A DNA stretch of 64,000 nucleotides from Mucilaginibacter boryungensis (GCF_015221995.1 NZ_JADFFM010000002.1:124001-188000); one strand, 5' to 3'. Counted from the stretch's first letter, positions 52,837-62,325 are shown. Notes: a model not told the origin generated them from the sequence alone. Numbers and translations: made by a program.

Positions 52837-52857
52837 AAAATCACCAATGGTGATTTT
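52837..52857. promoter_or_regulatory. palindrome AAAATCACC-AAT-GGTGATTTT
   Basis: Perfect 9-bp arms around three bases, upstream of the 64-aa frame. It shares the GGTGA/TCACC arms with 53021, 57772 and 60094. It is a candidate operator of unknown protein. Confidence 0.45.
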
Positions 52858-53020
52858 CGCACATTTTTGGATTATTCATTTTTTTAAATATCTTAGTAAA
52901 AGAAAAGCCACCCACCTCGCGTGACTGGCCTTTTTAATTAACTATTATTAACTGACCAAATATTAAAATGAAGAAACATTCGGTTGCTGTAAAAGTAGCT
53001 GATGTGATTTGTTGCGTATA

Positions 53021-53033
53021 GGTGAAAATCACC
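53021..53033. promoter_or_regulatory. palindrome GGTGA-AAA-TCACC
   Basis: Five-bp arms, extended by TA / CTA on the sides. It lies just after the SusD operon end, in the spacer with the terminator. Part of the GGTGA/TCACC family. Confidence 0.35.
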
Positions 53034-53053
53034 CTATTACGCATAAAAACATA

Positions 53054-53084
53054 AAAAAGCGGCCCTAAAACAGGGCCGCTTTTT
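53054..53084. terminator. bidirectional terminator of the second susC-susD operon
   Basis: AAAAAGCGGCCCT and AGGGCCGCTTTTT pair perfectly over 13 bp around AAAAC. It lies 20 bases after the SusD stop (leftward). The rest of 52476-53104 holds the hairpin, small frame and palindromes listed. Confidence 0.9.
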
Positions 53085-53104
53085 ATTTTGTATCACAGCA
53101 AAAT

Positions 53105-54547
53105 TTAGTAACCCGTGTTTTGGGTAATTGCCGGGTTAGCGTCAATTTCACCTTGCGGGATAGGGAATATACGTTTAGGGCTGGTTACATCGAGCGTACG
53201 TGTAAACGCAGCCGCAGCAGTTTGGGCCGGGCGGTTCACCGGCAAGTTAAGCCTCACCAAATCGTAATATCTTAAACCTTCAAAGGCCAATTCTTTCCTT
53301 CTTTCGTTTAGGATATCGTTGATTAAAGTTGCGCCTGTTGAAACATAACCAATCAGCGATGGATCACGGCGCTGGGCCACTTGGTTAAGGTAGGTTAAGG
53401 CCAGCGGTTCATTACCGGTGCGGGCATAGGCCTCGGCTAAAGTTAGCAACACTTCCGAATACCTGATCACTTTAATATCGTCCTTATCGTTAGCATTAGT
53501 GACATTTGAATACTTGTTGTTTACCAGTACCGCGCCACGTTTTGCGCTGGTAGTTAAAAACAAGCTTTTACGTACATCCGTTGCCGAGAAGGTGTTGTAA
53601 AAATCGGTATAAACTAAAGCATCGCCATAACCCGCCTGGTTATAAAAATAATCCATACCAGTGTTACCATTATTGGTGGCGGTATTTTGCGCCAGTTCAA
53701 AAATGGTCTCCAGTTTGCCGGTTTGCGGCGCAGGATTAGCCCAGTAAGCCACATAGTTAGCAGCTGTTGCAAGGGTATAACCACCATTATTAACTACCAG
53801 TAGGGCAGCATCGCGGGCGTTGGCGTAATCGCCTTTATACAGGTAGGCGCGCGACTCAATAGCCTTAGCAGCATATTTGGCAATATACTCGGAATTTTGC
53901 GCATGCAGTGTTGGCGCACCGGTAGCAGGCATAATCGCGTAAGCACTATCCAAATCACTGATGATCTTAGCATAAACTACAGCCGAAGTATTACGGGATG
54001 GTTTAGCAAACGGGCCAATAATGTTTGTTGGCGCGGTAATCAGTGGCACGCCAATGGCAGCCGGATCTACAGTGAATGGAGTTGCATAAAACTGTTGCAA
54101 GGTTAAATAACACAACGCGCGCACAGCGTAAGCCTCGCCTTTTAACTGGTTAACATTGTTGCTTGCAGGCAGCGAGTTAGCAGCGTAAATTATACGGTTG
54201 GCCTGTAATATGGTGTAATACCCCTGGCCCCATATATTTGCCGGTTCACCCGAACTGGCAATGTAGGTATAAGTCATTTCAGACAAATAACGACCCGAAT
54301 TATTATTGCTGATATAGGTATTATCTGCAAGTTCATCACCTAAAAACTGCACATCGCGGCCATAGAATAGGGTAGAGCGCATAGCAGCATACATACCGTT
54401 AACAGCGTCGGCTAAATCGTTCTCGGTCTTTATCGCCTCGGTTACCGGTACCGCTGTTGGCGGTTTCTCATCCAGGAACTCTTTTTTGCAGGCACTAAAA
54501 GCTGTGACACCTGCAAGTAATAAATATATTAATCTTTTAATTTTCAT
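53105..54547 (-). CDS. RagB/SusD family nutrient-binding outer membrane lipoprotein
   Basis: A 480-aa lipoprotein with lipobox FSAC (Cys20) followed by KKEFLDEKPP, the classic SusD start. TPR-like repeats (GEAYAVRALCYLTLQQFYATPF) lead to the SusD C-terminal domain with VIRYSEVLLTLAEAYAR, NERRKELAFEGLRYYDLVRL and IPQGEIDANPAITQNTGY. It binds the substrate of the SusC encoded 12 bases upstream. Substrate unknown. Confidence 0.94.
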   Translation of the reverse strand: MKIKRLIYLLLAGVTAFSACKKEFLDEKPPTAVPVTEAIKTENDLADAVNGMYAAMRSTLFYGRDVQFLGDELADNTYISNNNSGRYLSEMTYTYIASSGEPANIWGQGYYTILQANRIIYAANSLPASNNVNQLKGEAYAVRALCYLTLQQFYATPFTVDPAAIGVPLITAPTNIIGPFAKPSRNTSAVVYAKIISDLDSAYAIMPATGAPTLHAQNSEYIAKYAAKAIESRAYLYKGDYANARDAALLVVNNGGYTLATAANYVAYWANPAPQTGKLETIFELAQNTATNNGNTGMDYFYNQAGYGDALVYTDFYNTFSATDVRKSLFLTTSAKRGAVLVNNKYSNVTNANDKDDIKVIRYSEVLLTLAEAYARTGNEPLALTYLNQVAQRRDPSLIGYVSTGATLINDILNERRKELAFEGLRYYDLVRLNLPVNRPAQTAAAAFTRTLDVTSPKRIFPIPQGEIDANPAITQNTGY

Positions 54548-54559
54548 AGTCTTTAAATT

Positions 54560-57500
54560 TTATAAGCCAATATTTAAACCTATTGTGAATGTTTTGCCCT
54601 GTAATACATCAAGGTTATTAGTCCCGTTTATACCTTGCTCCGGATCAAATGGCAATCGTTTGTCGTAAGTTTTTGTCCATAAGTTGGTGCCACGGCCATA
54701 CAGGTAAAGTTTGCTGATACCAAATCTTTTCAGGTAAGCGATATTTTTGAAATCGTAACCAACAACAAGGTTCTTAAGCCTGATGTAATCACCGTAGTAT
54801 AGCTCGCGCGATGAGAAGTTTGATGAGTTAGGAGATGTACCGCCACCAAATACAAACTTAGGCACGTCGGTAACCTGACCCGGCGTTGTCCAGCGGTTTT
54901 GATATGTGTATTGGTATTTATTACTCAAAGCAAAAGTGCCATCGTTCAGGTAATAACCCCAGCTCGAATCATTCACATAGTTACCAAAGTTGTAGTACAG
55001 ATCAGCGGTAAGGGTAATACCTTTATAGCTGAACGTGTTGCTAAAACCACCAAACTCCTTTGGATCTGCCTGGTACATATTTACACGCTGCGCAGTGGTG
55101 TATGAGTTTGTGGTAGCGGTACGTGTACCATCAGTATACCACAAAGCCTCGCCATTGGCAGAGTTAACACCGGCATATAAACGCACATAGTAGGTTTGGA
55201 AATCCATGCCCTCGCGATATTGGAATGGGCCATTCACAACCGGCGCGTGGCCAATTAATGATGTTACACGGTTTTGGTTCAGGGCTATATTAAAGCTGGT
55301 ATTCCAGTTAAAATCTTTCGACTTAATAACCCAGCCTTTCACGCTGGCTTCAAAACCTTTATTTACCATACCGCCAATGTTCTCCACTATACCGGCAAAA
55401 CCAGTGGTGCGCGAAATTTGCGCAGTTTGGATCAGGCGGTCGATGTTGTTACGATAGTAATCAACTGTGAAGCTTAACCTATCGTGCAGGAAGCCAAAAT
55501 CAGCACCAATGTCCAGCTTTTTCTGCGCTTCCCAGGTCAGTTCAGGGTTACCTACGGTATTATAGTTCTGGCCGTTATTACCGGCGTAATTTACACCGTA
55601 CCCCGCGGTTGGCCTTGCGGCATAGTTACCCAATCCCTGTGCATTACCAACGGTACCGTATGATCCGCGTAGCTTAAACGATGACAGCGTGTGCTGAACA
55701 TTAAAGAAGCTTTCCTGATCGATATTCCAGGCGCCGCCCACTGAATAGAAATTACCAAACTGGTGGTCGGTACCAAATACAGACGAACCATCCCTTCTGA
55801 ATGTCGCAGTTAATGAGTACCTGTTTTTATAATTCACACCACCAATACTGTAGAACGAATCGAAAGCATAGTTGGAGAATGTACCACGACCGGTGATTGG
55901 CGTTGAAGCGTTAGCTGATGCCAGCAGTAAAGGTTGCGTTGTTGGATAACCGTTTGACTGCGCACTGATCTGATAACTTTGCGAACGTTGCGCCTCGTAA
56001 CCTGCTGTTACGTTCAAATGCATATCAGGAAGCAAATTGGCACGGTATTCAAATTGGTTCCTGGCCAGCCAGTTAAAGAAGCGGGTATAATAATCATAAC
56101 CTGAACCATGTGCAGATTGGCCGTCGCCCATAACCGGGTTATAGAACAATTGCTCTTCCAGTACATTATAGTCAATGCTTCCAAAGCTGGTAAATTTCAG
56201 ATTATCCAAAATATTCCATTTTAAGGTCAAGCCTTCCAGTATTCTATTCTGCGATGAATAGTATTTATTGTTAGCAGCTATATATATTGGGTTATACTGG
56301 CTGGTGAAGTTATTATTGCCCGATGTTGATGAGTTGATTGAACCATCGGCATTATAGGCTAGCTGGTAGGGCAGCAAAAACCATATACTGCTGGTAGGGT
56401 TGGCAAAAGTACCACCATTGGTAGGCGTTAACTGGTTGATGTTAGAAAAATTAAGGTTGTTACTTAACGAAACCTTTTTACTAATGGTATGATCGATATT
56501 GAACTGACCGGTGTACCTTTTTAAACTTGAACCGATAATTGTAGCTTCCTGTTTAAAATATCCTGCCGATGCAAATATACGGGTAGCATCACTACCGCCA
56601 TTAATAGAAACGTTGTATTGCTGTTGCGTACCTTTACGGGTAATCAGTTTATACCAATCGTTGCTTGGGCCGTTCAAGCCAAACGAAGCCAAATCTGCAG
56701 CTACATCGGCCGCAGTTGAACCTGAATTGGTATCACCTTCAATAAATAAAGCTTTAAATTGATCGGCTGTCAATGGTTTGCCTGCATCCGGGATAGGCAA
56801 AACGTTGGTAACACCCGCCTCTGCATCAAACCTTACCTGTGTTTTACCGGCTTTACCATGTTTGGTATTAATAACAACAACACCGTTAGCACCCCTTGAA
56901 CCGTAAATAGCGGTTTCAGAGGCATCTTTCAAAACGGTGATGCTTTCAATATCATCCTCGTTGATGCCTGACAAAACGTTGGTACTGGTAGTTAAGCGTG
57001 AAAGGTCACCGGCGTTAACTATCATACCATCTATTACATACAACGGGTTCGAGCCTGCGCCTATAGAGCCCACACCGCGTAAACGCACCTGTACGTTAGC
57101 ACCCGGCTGGCCACTGTTCGAGCTAACGTTTAAGCCCGGCACCTCGCCCTGCAATGCCTGCAGTGGCGACGAGAATGGTTTATTCTCATTCTCAACGCCT
57201 GATACTGTAGTTGAGGCGCCTGTGCGGAATTTTTTAGATTGTGTGGTATAACCATCGGTTACCACAACTTCGCTAAGCAGCTTATTACTGGCACCCAGTT
57301 TAATTAAAGGAAGGTTGCCCTTAGGTACAACAACGCTATATTCGCTGTAACCTATAAATGAAAATACCAGCGTTTGGCCAGTGTTTGCTGAAATAGAAAA
57401 ATTTCCGTCGCCATCGGTTAATACACCTTTGGTGGTCCCTTTAATTTTTACGGATACGCCGGGTAACGATTGATTATCGTCGGCGCTTACCACCCTACCC

Positions 57501-57580
57501 GTAATTTTTCTTTCCTGGGCAAATGCGTTGGTTAATACCGCAAACCCCAATAATAAAATAATAAGTAATTTTTGCTTCAT
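54560..57580 (-). CDS. SusC/RagA family TonB-linked outer membrane transporter (second)
   Basis: A 1006-aa receptor. Signal peptide (1-21) and carboxypeptidase-regulatory-like domain (about 24-95, ITGRVVSADDNQSLPGVSVKIKG), then VVVTDGYTT, the plug (GEVPGLNVSSNSGQPGANVQVRLRG, AIYGSRGANGVVVI) and the barrel. No STN domain. It is first in its operon with SusD. The promoter lies in the long spacer 57581-58534, which also holds a palindrome and tandem repeats. The AraC gene at 58535 is a possible regulator. Confidence 0.95.
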   Translation of the reverse strand: MKQKLLIILLLGFAVLTNAFAQERKITGRVVSADDNQSLPGVSVKIKGTTKGVLTDGDGNFSISANTGQTLVFSFIGYSEYSVVVPKGNLPLIKLGASNKLLSEVVVTDGYTTQSKKFRTGASTTVSGVENENKPFSSPLQALQGEVPGLNVSSNSGQPGANVQVRLRGVGSIGAGSNPLYVIDGMIVNAGDLSRLTTSTNVLSGINEDDIESITVLKDASETAIYGSRGANGVVVINTKHGKAGKTQVRFDAEAGVTNVLPIPDAGKPLTADQFKALFIEGDTNSGSTAADVAADLASFGLNGPSNDWYKLITRKGTQQQYNVSINGGSDATRIFASAGYFKQEATIIGSSLKRYTGQFNIDHTISKKVSLSNNLNFSNINQLTPTNGGTFANPTSSIWFLLPYQLAYNADGSINSSTSGNNNFTSQYNPIYIAANNKYYSSQNRILEGLTLKWNILDNLKFTSFGSIDYNVLEEQLFYNPVMGDGQSAHGSGYDYYTRFFNWLARNQFEYRANLLPDMHLNVTAGYEAQRSQSYQISAQSNGYPTTQPLLLASANASTPITGRGTFSNYAFDSFYSIGGVNYKNRYSLTATFRRDGSSVFGTDHQFGNFYSVGGAWNIDQESFFNVQHTLSSFKLRGSYGTVGNAQGLGNYAARPTAGYGVNYAGNNGQNYNTVGNPELTWEAQKKLDIGADFGFLHDRLSFTVDYYRNNIDRLIQTAQISRTTGFAGIVENIGGMVNKGFEASVKGWVIKSKDFNWNTSFNIALNQNRVTSLIGHAPVVNGPFQYREGMDFQTYYVRLYAGVNSANGEALWYTDGTRTATTNSYTTAQRVNMYQADPKEFGGFSNTFSYKGITLTADLYYNFGNYVNDSSWGYYLNDGTFALSNKYQYTYQNRWTTPGQVTDVPKFVFGGGTSPNSSNFSSRELYYGDYIRLKNLVVGYDFKNIAYLKRFGISKLYLYGRGTNLWTKTYDKRLPFDPEQGINGTNNLDVLQGKTFTIGLNIGL

Positions 57581-57771
57581 GTGTTTTGTGAGTTAGTTAG
57601 TTGTTGCGTATTGGATAAATACATTAATTGCTGTTTATCAGCATGTTAAAAAATAAATTAAGGTGGATTTCTGTTGCGTTGAAATGCTGACATGTGTAAA
57701 CAGTTAATAAAAATCAATCTGGCTTTGGGCGCCAATTATGTTAAAATGTAATATTAGGAAAGGCAAATACA

Positions 57772-57793
57772 GGGTGATATGCGAGTATCACCC
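57772..57793. promoter_or_regulatory. palindrome GGGTGATA-TGCGAG-TATCACCC upstream of susC
   Basis: Perfect 8-bp arms around a 6-base spacer, 191 bases before the susC ATG. It shares GGTGA/TCACC arms with 52837, 53021 and 60094. Possible operator. Confidence 0.45.
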
Positions 57794-57891
57794 CCGGATA
57801 TGCGGTTATCACTCTTTTGACAATTCCGGCATATTTTAAGTGAGGGGGATGGCCATGATACACCTTGTATCCATAAGAAAACCGGATAGCA

Positions 57892-58056
57892 CATGCTATT
57901 GGAGACAACTCTTGATGCCGTTTTGGTGCTGTCACCAACAATTAATCACGGCCACGCGCATGCTGTTGGAGGCAACAGGATGCCGTTGTTGGTGTTGTCA
58001 CCAACAACTAATTCACGGCAACATACAAATCTGTTGGAGACAACTCCAACAGCGGC
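57892..58056. repeat. tandem 67-bp hairpin repeat, about 2.4 copies
   Basis: Units start at 57892, 57959 and 58026. Each begins CATGCTGTTGGAGACAAC-like and continues to GGTGTTGTCACCAACAA then CACGGC, able to form hairpins. The third unit is cut after CTCCAACAGCGGC. A 104-codon frame across it is only an artefact of the repeats. Confidence 0.75.
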
Positions 58057-58534
58057 TACACTATCTTGAATTTTGGGAGCTACTGCGCGGGCATATTTTT
58101 TATAGATACAAAGAGCTGATTATTGTAGCATCTGTACAAAAAGTAATTACTTAAAATTATTTATTATTATTTATAATTATTCGATAAGCCCGGTAATTTA
58201 TTCCAAATTATTCAAAAAATTCGCTTTTTATTCGCCCTGAAATTTAGTATATTGTGTAAGTTCTTTGAAAGATACCCGCGTATCAAAAAGACAGCCTGAT
58301 AGTCAAATTTAACCGGAATAGGCCGATATTTCACCCAATAGGCGAGGTTAAGGCCGCATAAATATTAGCGCTGAACAGTGGTTATTTGCTGCCAATTTTG
58401 CTTTTTAAAACGCGATGCAGTTCTGCGCCTGAACAACCAGCAAATCAGCACATCACACCTGGTAAGATCGTACAAAAGAAAACCGGATAGCTTATTGCAC
58501 TACCCGGCTTATTGTCAACCATCAAAAAAGGGAG

Positions 58535-59398
58535 TTATAACGAACACCTGAATTTTAAAGGTGTAATATCGTAACGGTTTTTAAATAACCTGATGAACGA
58601 GCTTGGGCATTCGAACCCTACCAGGTTTACAATCTCATTAATAGGGTAATTAGTTGTTTTTAAAAGTATTTTGGCACGTTGTAAACGTGTTTGCATTAAA
58701 AATTGATGCGGCGATTGATGAAAAGCTTGTTTAAACGTGCGCAGCAGGTGGTTTACCGAAAGGCAGGCATGGTCGGCCAGGTCTTCCAGGCTGATATTTT
58801 GATTAAAGTTGCTCAGCAAATATTCTTTCGCCAGGTTAAGGCGACGTAAAATTTCAACCTTAGTGCTACGGTTCAAAAACTTAAGCGATTCTATTTTCTT
58901 GTATATTTCCTGGTCATATATGGTATAATAATTCAGCAGGCAGTGGTGCATGTATTCATTTATCAGCATTTCATTATGCGCACCTTTATCCATATAGTTT
59001 TTAAGGTGTTGCACGTTAAAGCGTATATCTCCTTTAAAAGGATAAAGGGTTTCGCTGAAATCATATTCATGCACACGGCTGCTGTTACGGTCAAGCAATC
59101 TGCGTTCGTTCAGTTGCCAGCTATTGCTAAAGTCATTCAAAAAAGCCTGATCAAAGCCCATCGAAAATGATTCAACCGGGCTGGCCGAATCAATTTTGCT
59201 GGTGTATTGGGTACCTTTATTCAATATTAAAAAGGAGTCGGGATACAGTGTTAATTGCCTGCGGCCGATATTGTATTCCTCATCCCCGCTAAATACAAAG
59301 CGGATATTAAAATCATTGGTGTACTGGGTTTGCTGTTTATGGCTGGTCGTATCACTCCATATGGTGTTGTTATTACGCAGCGTTTTGTTGTATTTCAT
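58535..59398 (-). CDS. AraC family transcriptional regulator (second)
   Basis: A 287-aa protein with an N-terminal cupin-like ligand domain (about 25-160) and C-terminal AraC domain: SLEDLADHACLSVNHLLRTFKQAF is the first helix-turn-helix and INEIVNLVGFECPSSFIRLFKNRYDITPLKFR the second. It lies 11 bases after the VOC gene in the same direction. Being just upstream of the SusC operon, it may regulate it; that is inferred from position only. Confidence 0.9.
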   Translation of the reverse strand: MKYNKTLRNNNTIWSDTTSHKQQTQYTNDFNIRFVFSGDEEYNIGRRQLTLYPDSFLILNKGTQYTSKIDSASPVESFSMGFDQAFLNDFSNSWQLNERRLLDRNSSRVHEYDFSETLYPFKGDIRFNVQHLKNYMDKGAHNEMLINEYMHHCLLNYYTIYDQEIYKKIESLKFLNRSTKVEILRRLNLAKEYLLSNFNQNISLEDLADHACLSVNHLLRTFKQAFHQSPHQFLMQTRLQRAKILLKTTNYPINEIVNLVGFECPSSFIRLFKNRYDITPLKFRCSL

Positions 59399-59409
59399 AG
59401 CAAATTGAT

Positions 59410-59781
59410 TTAAAGGTCATCGTTGTAGTTCCGTTCCTCAAGCAGCATAAAGCGGTTATCAAACTGGTCGGTAAATTCAGCCACCAGCCCAACAGGCAAA
59501 TAATGCGGTTCTTTTGTAAACACAAGGCCCTCGGTACGTAAGTTATGATAATCCTTCAGGCAATCATCTGTACTTAATATCACGGTATTTTTGCAGCCCC
59601 GGTATTCCCGGTGTTCGTTTACTGCTATCAGCACGTCGTCATTTTCGCTTTGTAAAACAGTACCGGTTGTGTTTGCATACAAGTTAATCTTGTTTACAAC
59701 TTTAAACTTTAATGTTTCCGTAAAAAATCTGACCTGCTCTTCCATATTTTCGGTAAAAAACGGAATATACCTTATTCTCAT
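59410..59781 (-). CDS. VOC family protein (glyoxalase/bleomycin-resistance fold)
   Basis: A 123-aa cytosolic protein. RIRYIPFFTENMEEQVRFFTETLKFKVV is the usual first beta-alpha-beta, and AEFTDQFDNRFMLLEE the last strand with its probable metal Glu. The family includes glyoxalases, dioxygenases and resistance proteins; the role here is unknown. It is followed after 11 bases by the AraC gene, an operon by spacing. Confidence 0.82.
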   Translation of the reverse strand: MRIRYIPFFTENMEEQVRFFTETLKFKVVNKINLYANTTGTVLQSENDDVLIAVNEHREYRGCKNTVILSTDDCLKDYHNLRTEGLVFTKEPHYLPVGLVAEFTDQFDNRFMLLEERNYNDDL

Positions 59782-60237
59782 ACTTGAATACTACCCCTTG
59801 ATGATTGTAAAATGATAATTGATGCCGGAATGCGGCTGAGGGCTTCCCGGTTAGGTTGTGTTACAATTCGATCAGTTATAGTATTGTAATGTATGCTCCA
59901 AATTTAGACTATCAATTTAGTAGTCTTATCCCCCAAATAGGGGGATTTACATAATTTAACATTTAACCAAAACCTTAGGCGTACGGGCTTAAACAATTGC
60001 ACCTCCCTATAAAGGATAGTGGTTTACGCACATATTGATAGCTAATTAATTAAATGACATTTTAAACTTACATTATTGCAAGCATCTGTTTTACACCCTT
60101 ATAGGGTGATTTGTAAAATATACTCGTTGGCAATTAGTATAAGATAGACTACAAAACTGATCGTTTTTCCACATTAATGTTTTGTGGATAAACCTTTGTG
60201 CATTTTTTTGCATTTTTGCGGTGTTATACATACACTT
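59782..60237. other. 456-base spacer without gene; palindrome at 60094-60108
   Basis: AT-rich region between divergent genes. The only strong structure is CACCCT TAT AGGGTG at 60094-60108, with perfect 6-bp arms, in the GGTGA-like family. No TAnnTTTG box is certain. Confidence 0.45.
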
Positions 60238-61530
60238 ATGGGACAGTACTATATAATTGATTTCGACAGCACATTTACACAGGTTGAGGCTTTGGATGAA
60301 CTGGCCCGCATATCATTAAAAAACCACCCCGACCGCGAAAAAATATATCAGCAGATAGAAGATTATACCAACGCCAGTATGGAAGGCCGCCTATCCTTTG
60401 CCGAAAGTTTAGCTGCCCGGGTAAAACTGCTGGAAGCCAATCGCGACCATCTGAAACAACTGATCACTCATTTAAAAAAGAAGGTATCTATCTCATTTTC
60501 CCGCAACAGTGTGTTTTTTAAAAATCATGCCGATGAAGTGCTGATCGTATCCGGTGGATTCAAGGAATTTATTATCCCAGTGGTAACTGAGTACCATATT
60601 AAGAAAGAAAATATTTACGCCAATACCTTTGTGTTTGATGAGGAAGGCAAAATAATTGGTTACGATAAATCCAACCCCTTATCGCAGGAAGGCGGCAAGG
60701 TTAAACTGTTGAAGGAGTTAAACTTGCAGGGCGATATTTTTGGCATTGGCGATGGCTACTCTGATTTCCAGTTGCGGGAATCGGGGATGATCAAAAAATT
60801 CTTTGCTTATACCGAGAATATCGAGCGTAAATCGGTAACCGAGCGCGCCGACCATATCACGCCAAGCTTTGACGAATTTTTGTACCTGAATAAACTGCCG
60901 CGTGCTATATCCTATCCTAAAAACCGTATTAAATGTTTGGTGGTTGGCGATATAGACGAAGAAGCGCTGGCACAAATGCGTAAAGAAGGCTACAACATCC
61001 GCCACAAAAGCCATATTGAAGAAAGTTATTTGCAGGAAGCCGGTGTACTATTTTGCGATGAGGCCAACCAGCCCACACCCGAACAGGTAGAAAATGCCGG
61101 CCGCTTAAAGGTTATTGGTTGCTTTGGCAAAGTGCAAAGCCGCAAACTGGCCGATACCGCCTGCGCCGCAGGGATCATCATCTTTGACGACCCGAAGAAC
61201 AACCCCCGCAATGTGGATTTTATCCCCAAAAGGGTAATTGCCTTTATGAACGAGGGTAAAACCCATACCAGCTGCAACTTCCCCGATTTGCAACCGCCAC
61301 GTGTAAGCAATGCCCACAGGCTGATACATATCCACAAAAATGTGCCGGGTATTTTAGCTAAAATAAACGAGGTGTTTGCCCGTCATAACATCAATATCGT
61401 TGGCGAATTTTTGGTGACCAACCCGCAAATTGGCTACGTAATTACCGATGTAAACACAGGCTACGATACACAGGTATTAGAGGAGTTAAAAGCGATTGAG
61501 CAGACCATTAGGTTTAGGCTGTTGTATTGA
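60238..61530 (+). CDS. phosphoserine-phosphatase-like HAD protein fused to a PGDH remnant with ACT domain
   Basis: A 430-aa protein. Residues 1-205 are a HAD-IB phosphatase: IIDFDSTFTQ (Asp8, Asp10), IVSGGF (Ser105), KVKLLKE (Lys156) and GIGDGYSDFQL (Asp172, Asp176). Residues about 230-350 match the substrate-binding part of phosphoglycerate dehydrogenase (LKVIGCFGKVQ) and run straight into VIAFMNEGKTHTSCNFPD, skipping the whole NAD-binding domain. Residues 358-430 (RLIHIHKNVPGILAKINEVF to RFRLLY) are an ACT domain. A role in serine synthesis or its control is likely, but PGDH activity is not expected. The start is ATG 60238, not the earlier GTG. Confidence 0.85.
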   Translation: MGQYYIIDFDSTFTQVEALDELARISLKNHPDREKIYQQIEDYTNASMEGRLSFAESLAARVKLLEANRDHLKQLITHLKKKVSISFSRNSVFFKNHADEVLIVSGGFKEFIIPVVTEYHIKKENIYANTFVFDEEGKIIGYDKSNPLSQEGGKVKLLKELNLQGDIFGIGDGYSDFQLRESGMIKKFFAYTENIERKSVTERADHITPSFDEFLYLNKLPRAISYPKNRIKCLVVGDIDEEALAQMRKEGYNIRHKSHIEESYLQEAGVLFCDEANQPTPEQVENAGRLKVIGCFGKVQSRKLADTACAAGIIIFDDPKNNPRNVDFIPKRVIAFMNEGKTHTSCNFPDLQPPRVSNAHRLIHIHKNVPGILAKINEVFARHNINIVGEFLVTNPQIGYVITDVNTGYDTQVLEELKAIEQTIRFRLLY

Positions 61531-61535
61531 AGGCC

Positions 61536-61584
61536 ACCGCCCCTAAAGGGGAGGTATGGAAGTTCCCCTTTAGGGGTTAGGGGC
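61536..61584. repeat. paired C/G-run repeat between two converging genes
   Basis: CCGCCCCTAAAGGGGAGG and GTTCCCCTTTAGGGG, TTAGGGGC face each other and sit directly between two stop codons. It is the same family as 18191, 31733 and 43441. Confidence 0.8.
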
Positions 61585-62325
61585 TTAAATTCCCAGTACC
61601 TGCTTCAGCTTCACATAGCCCGATTTGCTTACCGGTATTTTAGCGCCTGATTTCAGGATGGCAATGTGGGCATCTTTTTCATAGGGGTCTATACGGGTAA
61701 TTTCGGGGATGGCTACAATGTATGAGCGGTGTACGCGTACAAACTGGCGCGGGTCGAGCGTTTGTTCGAAAAAACCCATGGTCTTATTTTTCAGGTACGA
61801 TCCCTCGGCTGTATGGATACTTACGTAATCATCATCAGCTTCCAGGTATAATACATCCTGCACAGGGATAATCTTTACTTTAGTGCCGGTTTTTACTACA
61901 ATCCGCTCGTGCTGTGCCGGCGATAATGCCGCGCTTTCCAGCAGTTGCTCGGTTTGTTTCTGAGCTTGTACCGGTGCCTGGCCCAGGTATTTTTCAACCG
62001 CCTTTTGCAAGCGCTCTTTACTAAAAGGTTTTAGCAGGTAATCAACCGCATGTGCTTCAAAGGCCTTAATGGCATATTCATCAAAAGCTGTGGCAAATAT
62101 TACGGCAGGCTGTTGTTCCAACAGTTCCAGCATTTCAAAGCCGTTTATTTTGGGCATTTGTACATCAAGGAAAACCAGGTCAGGTTTGTGTTGATTGACG
62201 GCTTTTATACCTTCAAACCCATCACCGCATTCGCCAATAACTTCTATGCCGGGCATCCCCTGTAAATATTCCTGCACAACCATTCGTGCCAAAGGTTCAT
62301 CATCAATAATTAATACGCGTTTCAT
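61585..62325 (-). CDS. LytTR family response regulator
   Basis: A 246-aa regulator. The receiver domain (1-120) has VLIIDDEPLARMVVQEYL with Asp8/9 and the phosphoacceptor Asp54 in LVFLDVQMPKINGFEML. The LytTR DNA-binding domain (about 140-246) shows VLYLEADDDYVSIHT and FVRVHRSYIVAI. It overlaps the histidine kinase gene by four bases, so the two form a two-component system. Confidence 0.94.
   Translation of the reverse strand: MKRVLIIDDEPLARMVVQEYLQGMPGIEVIGECGDGFEGIKAVNQHKPDLVFLDVQMPKINGFEMLELLEQQPAVIFATAFDEYAIKAFEAHAVDYLLKPFSKERLQKAVEKYLGQAPVQAQKQTEQLLESAALSPAQHERIVVKTGTKVKIIPVQDVLYLEADDDYVSIHTAEGSYLKNKTMGFFEQTLDPRQFVRVHRSYIVAIPEITRIDPYEKDAHIAILKSGAKIPVSKSGYVKLKQVLGI

Larger units (their letters stand above)
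57581..58534. other. 954-base spacer between AraC and susC: no gene; palindrome and tandem repeats
   Basis: It holds the palindrome at 57772-57793, the tandem 67-bp repeats at 57892-58056 and the phrase AAGAAAACCGGATAGC twice (57877 and 58476). A weak hairpin CCGGATAG / CTACCCGG near 58484-58510 could end the AraC transcript. In 58057-58475 I see only AT-rich sequence. Confidence 0.5.

Noticed and set aside
57892..58056. Possible CRISPR-like array
   Set aside because: Only about 2.4 adjacent units without unique spacers and no cas genes; the units are hairpins in tandem.
57840..58154. 104-codon rightward frame with repeated CCHQQLI
   Set aside because: It is a reading of the tandem 67-bp repeats; composition (Cys, Trp, His, Gln) and repetition follow the DNA repeat, not a protein.
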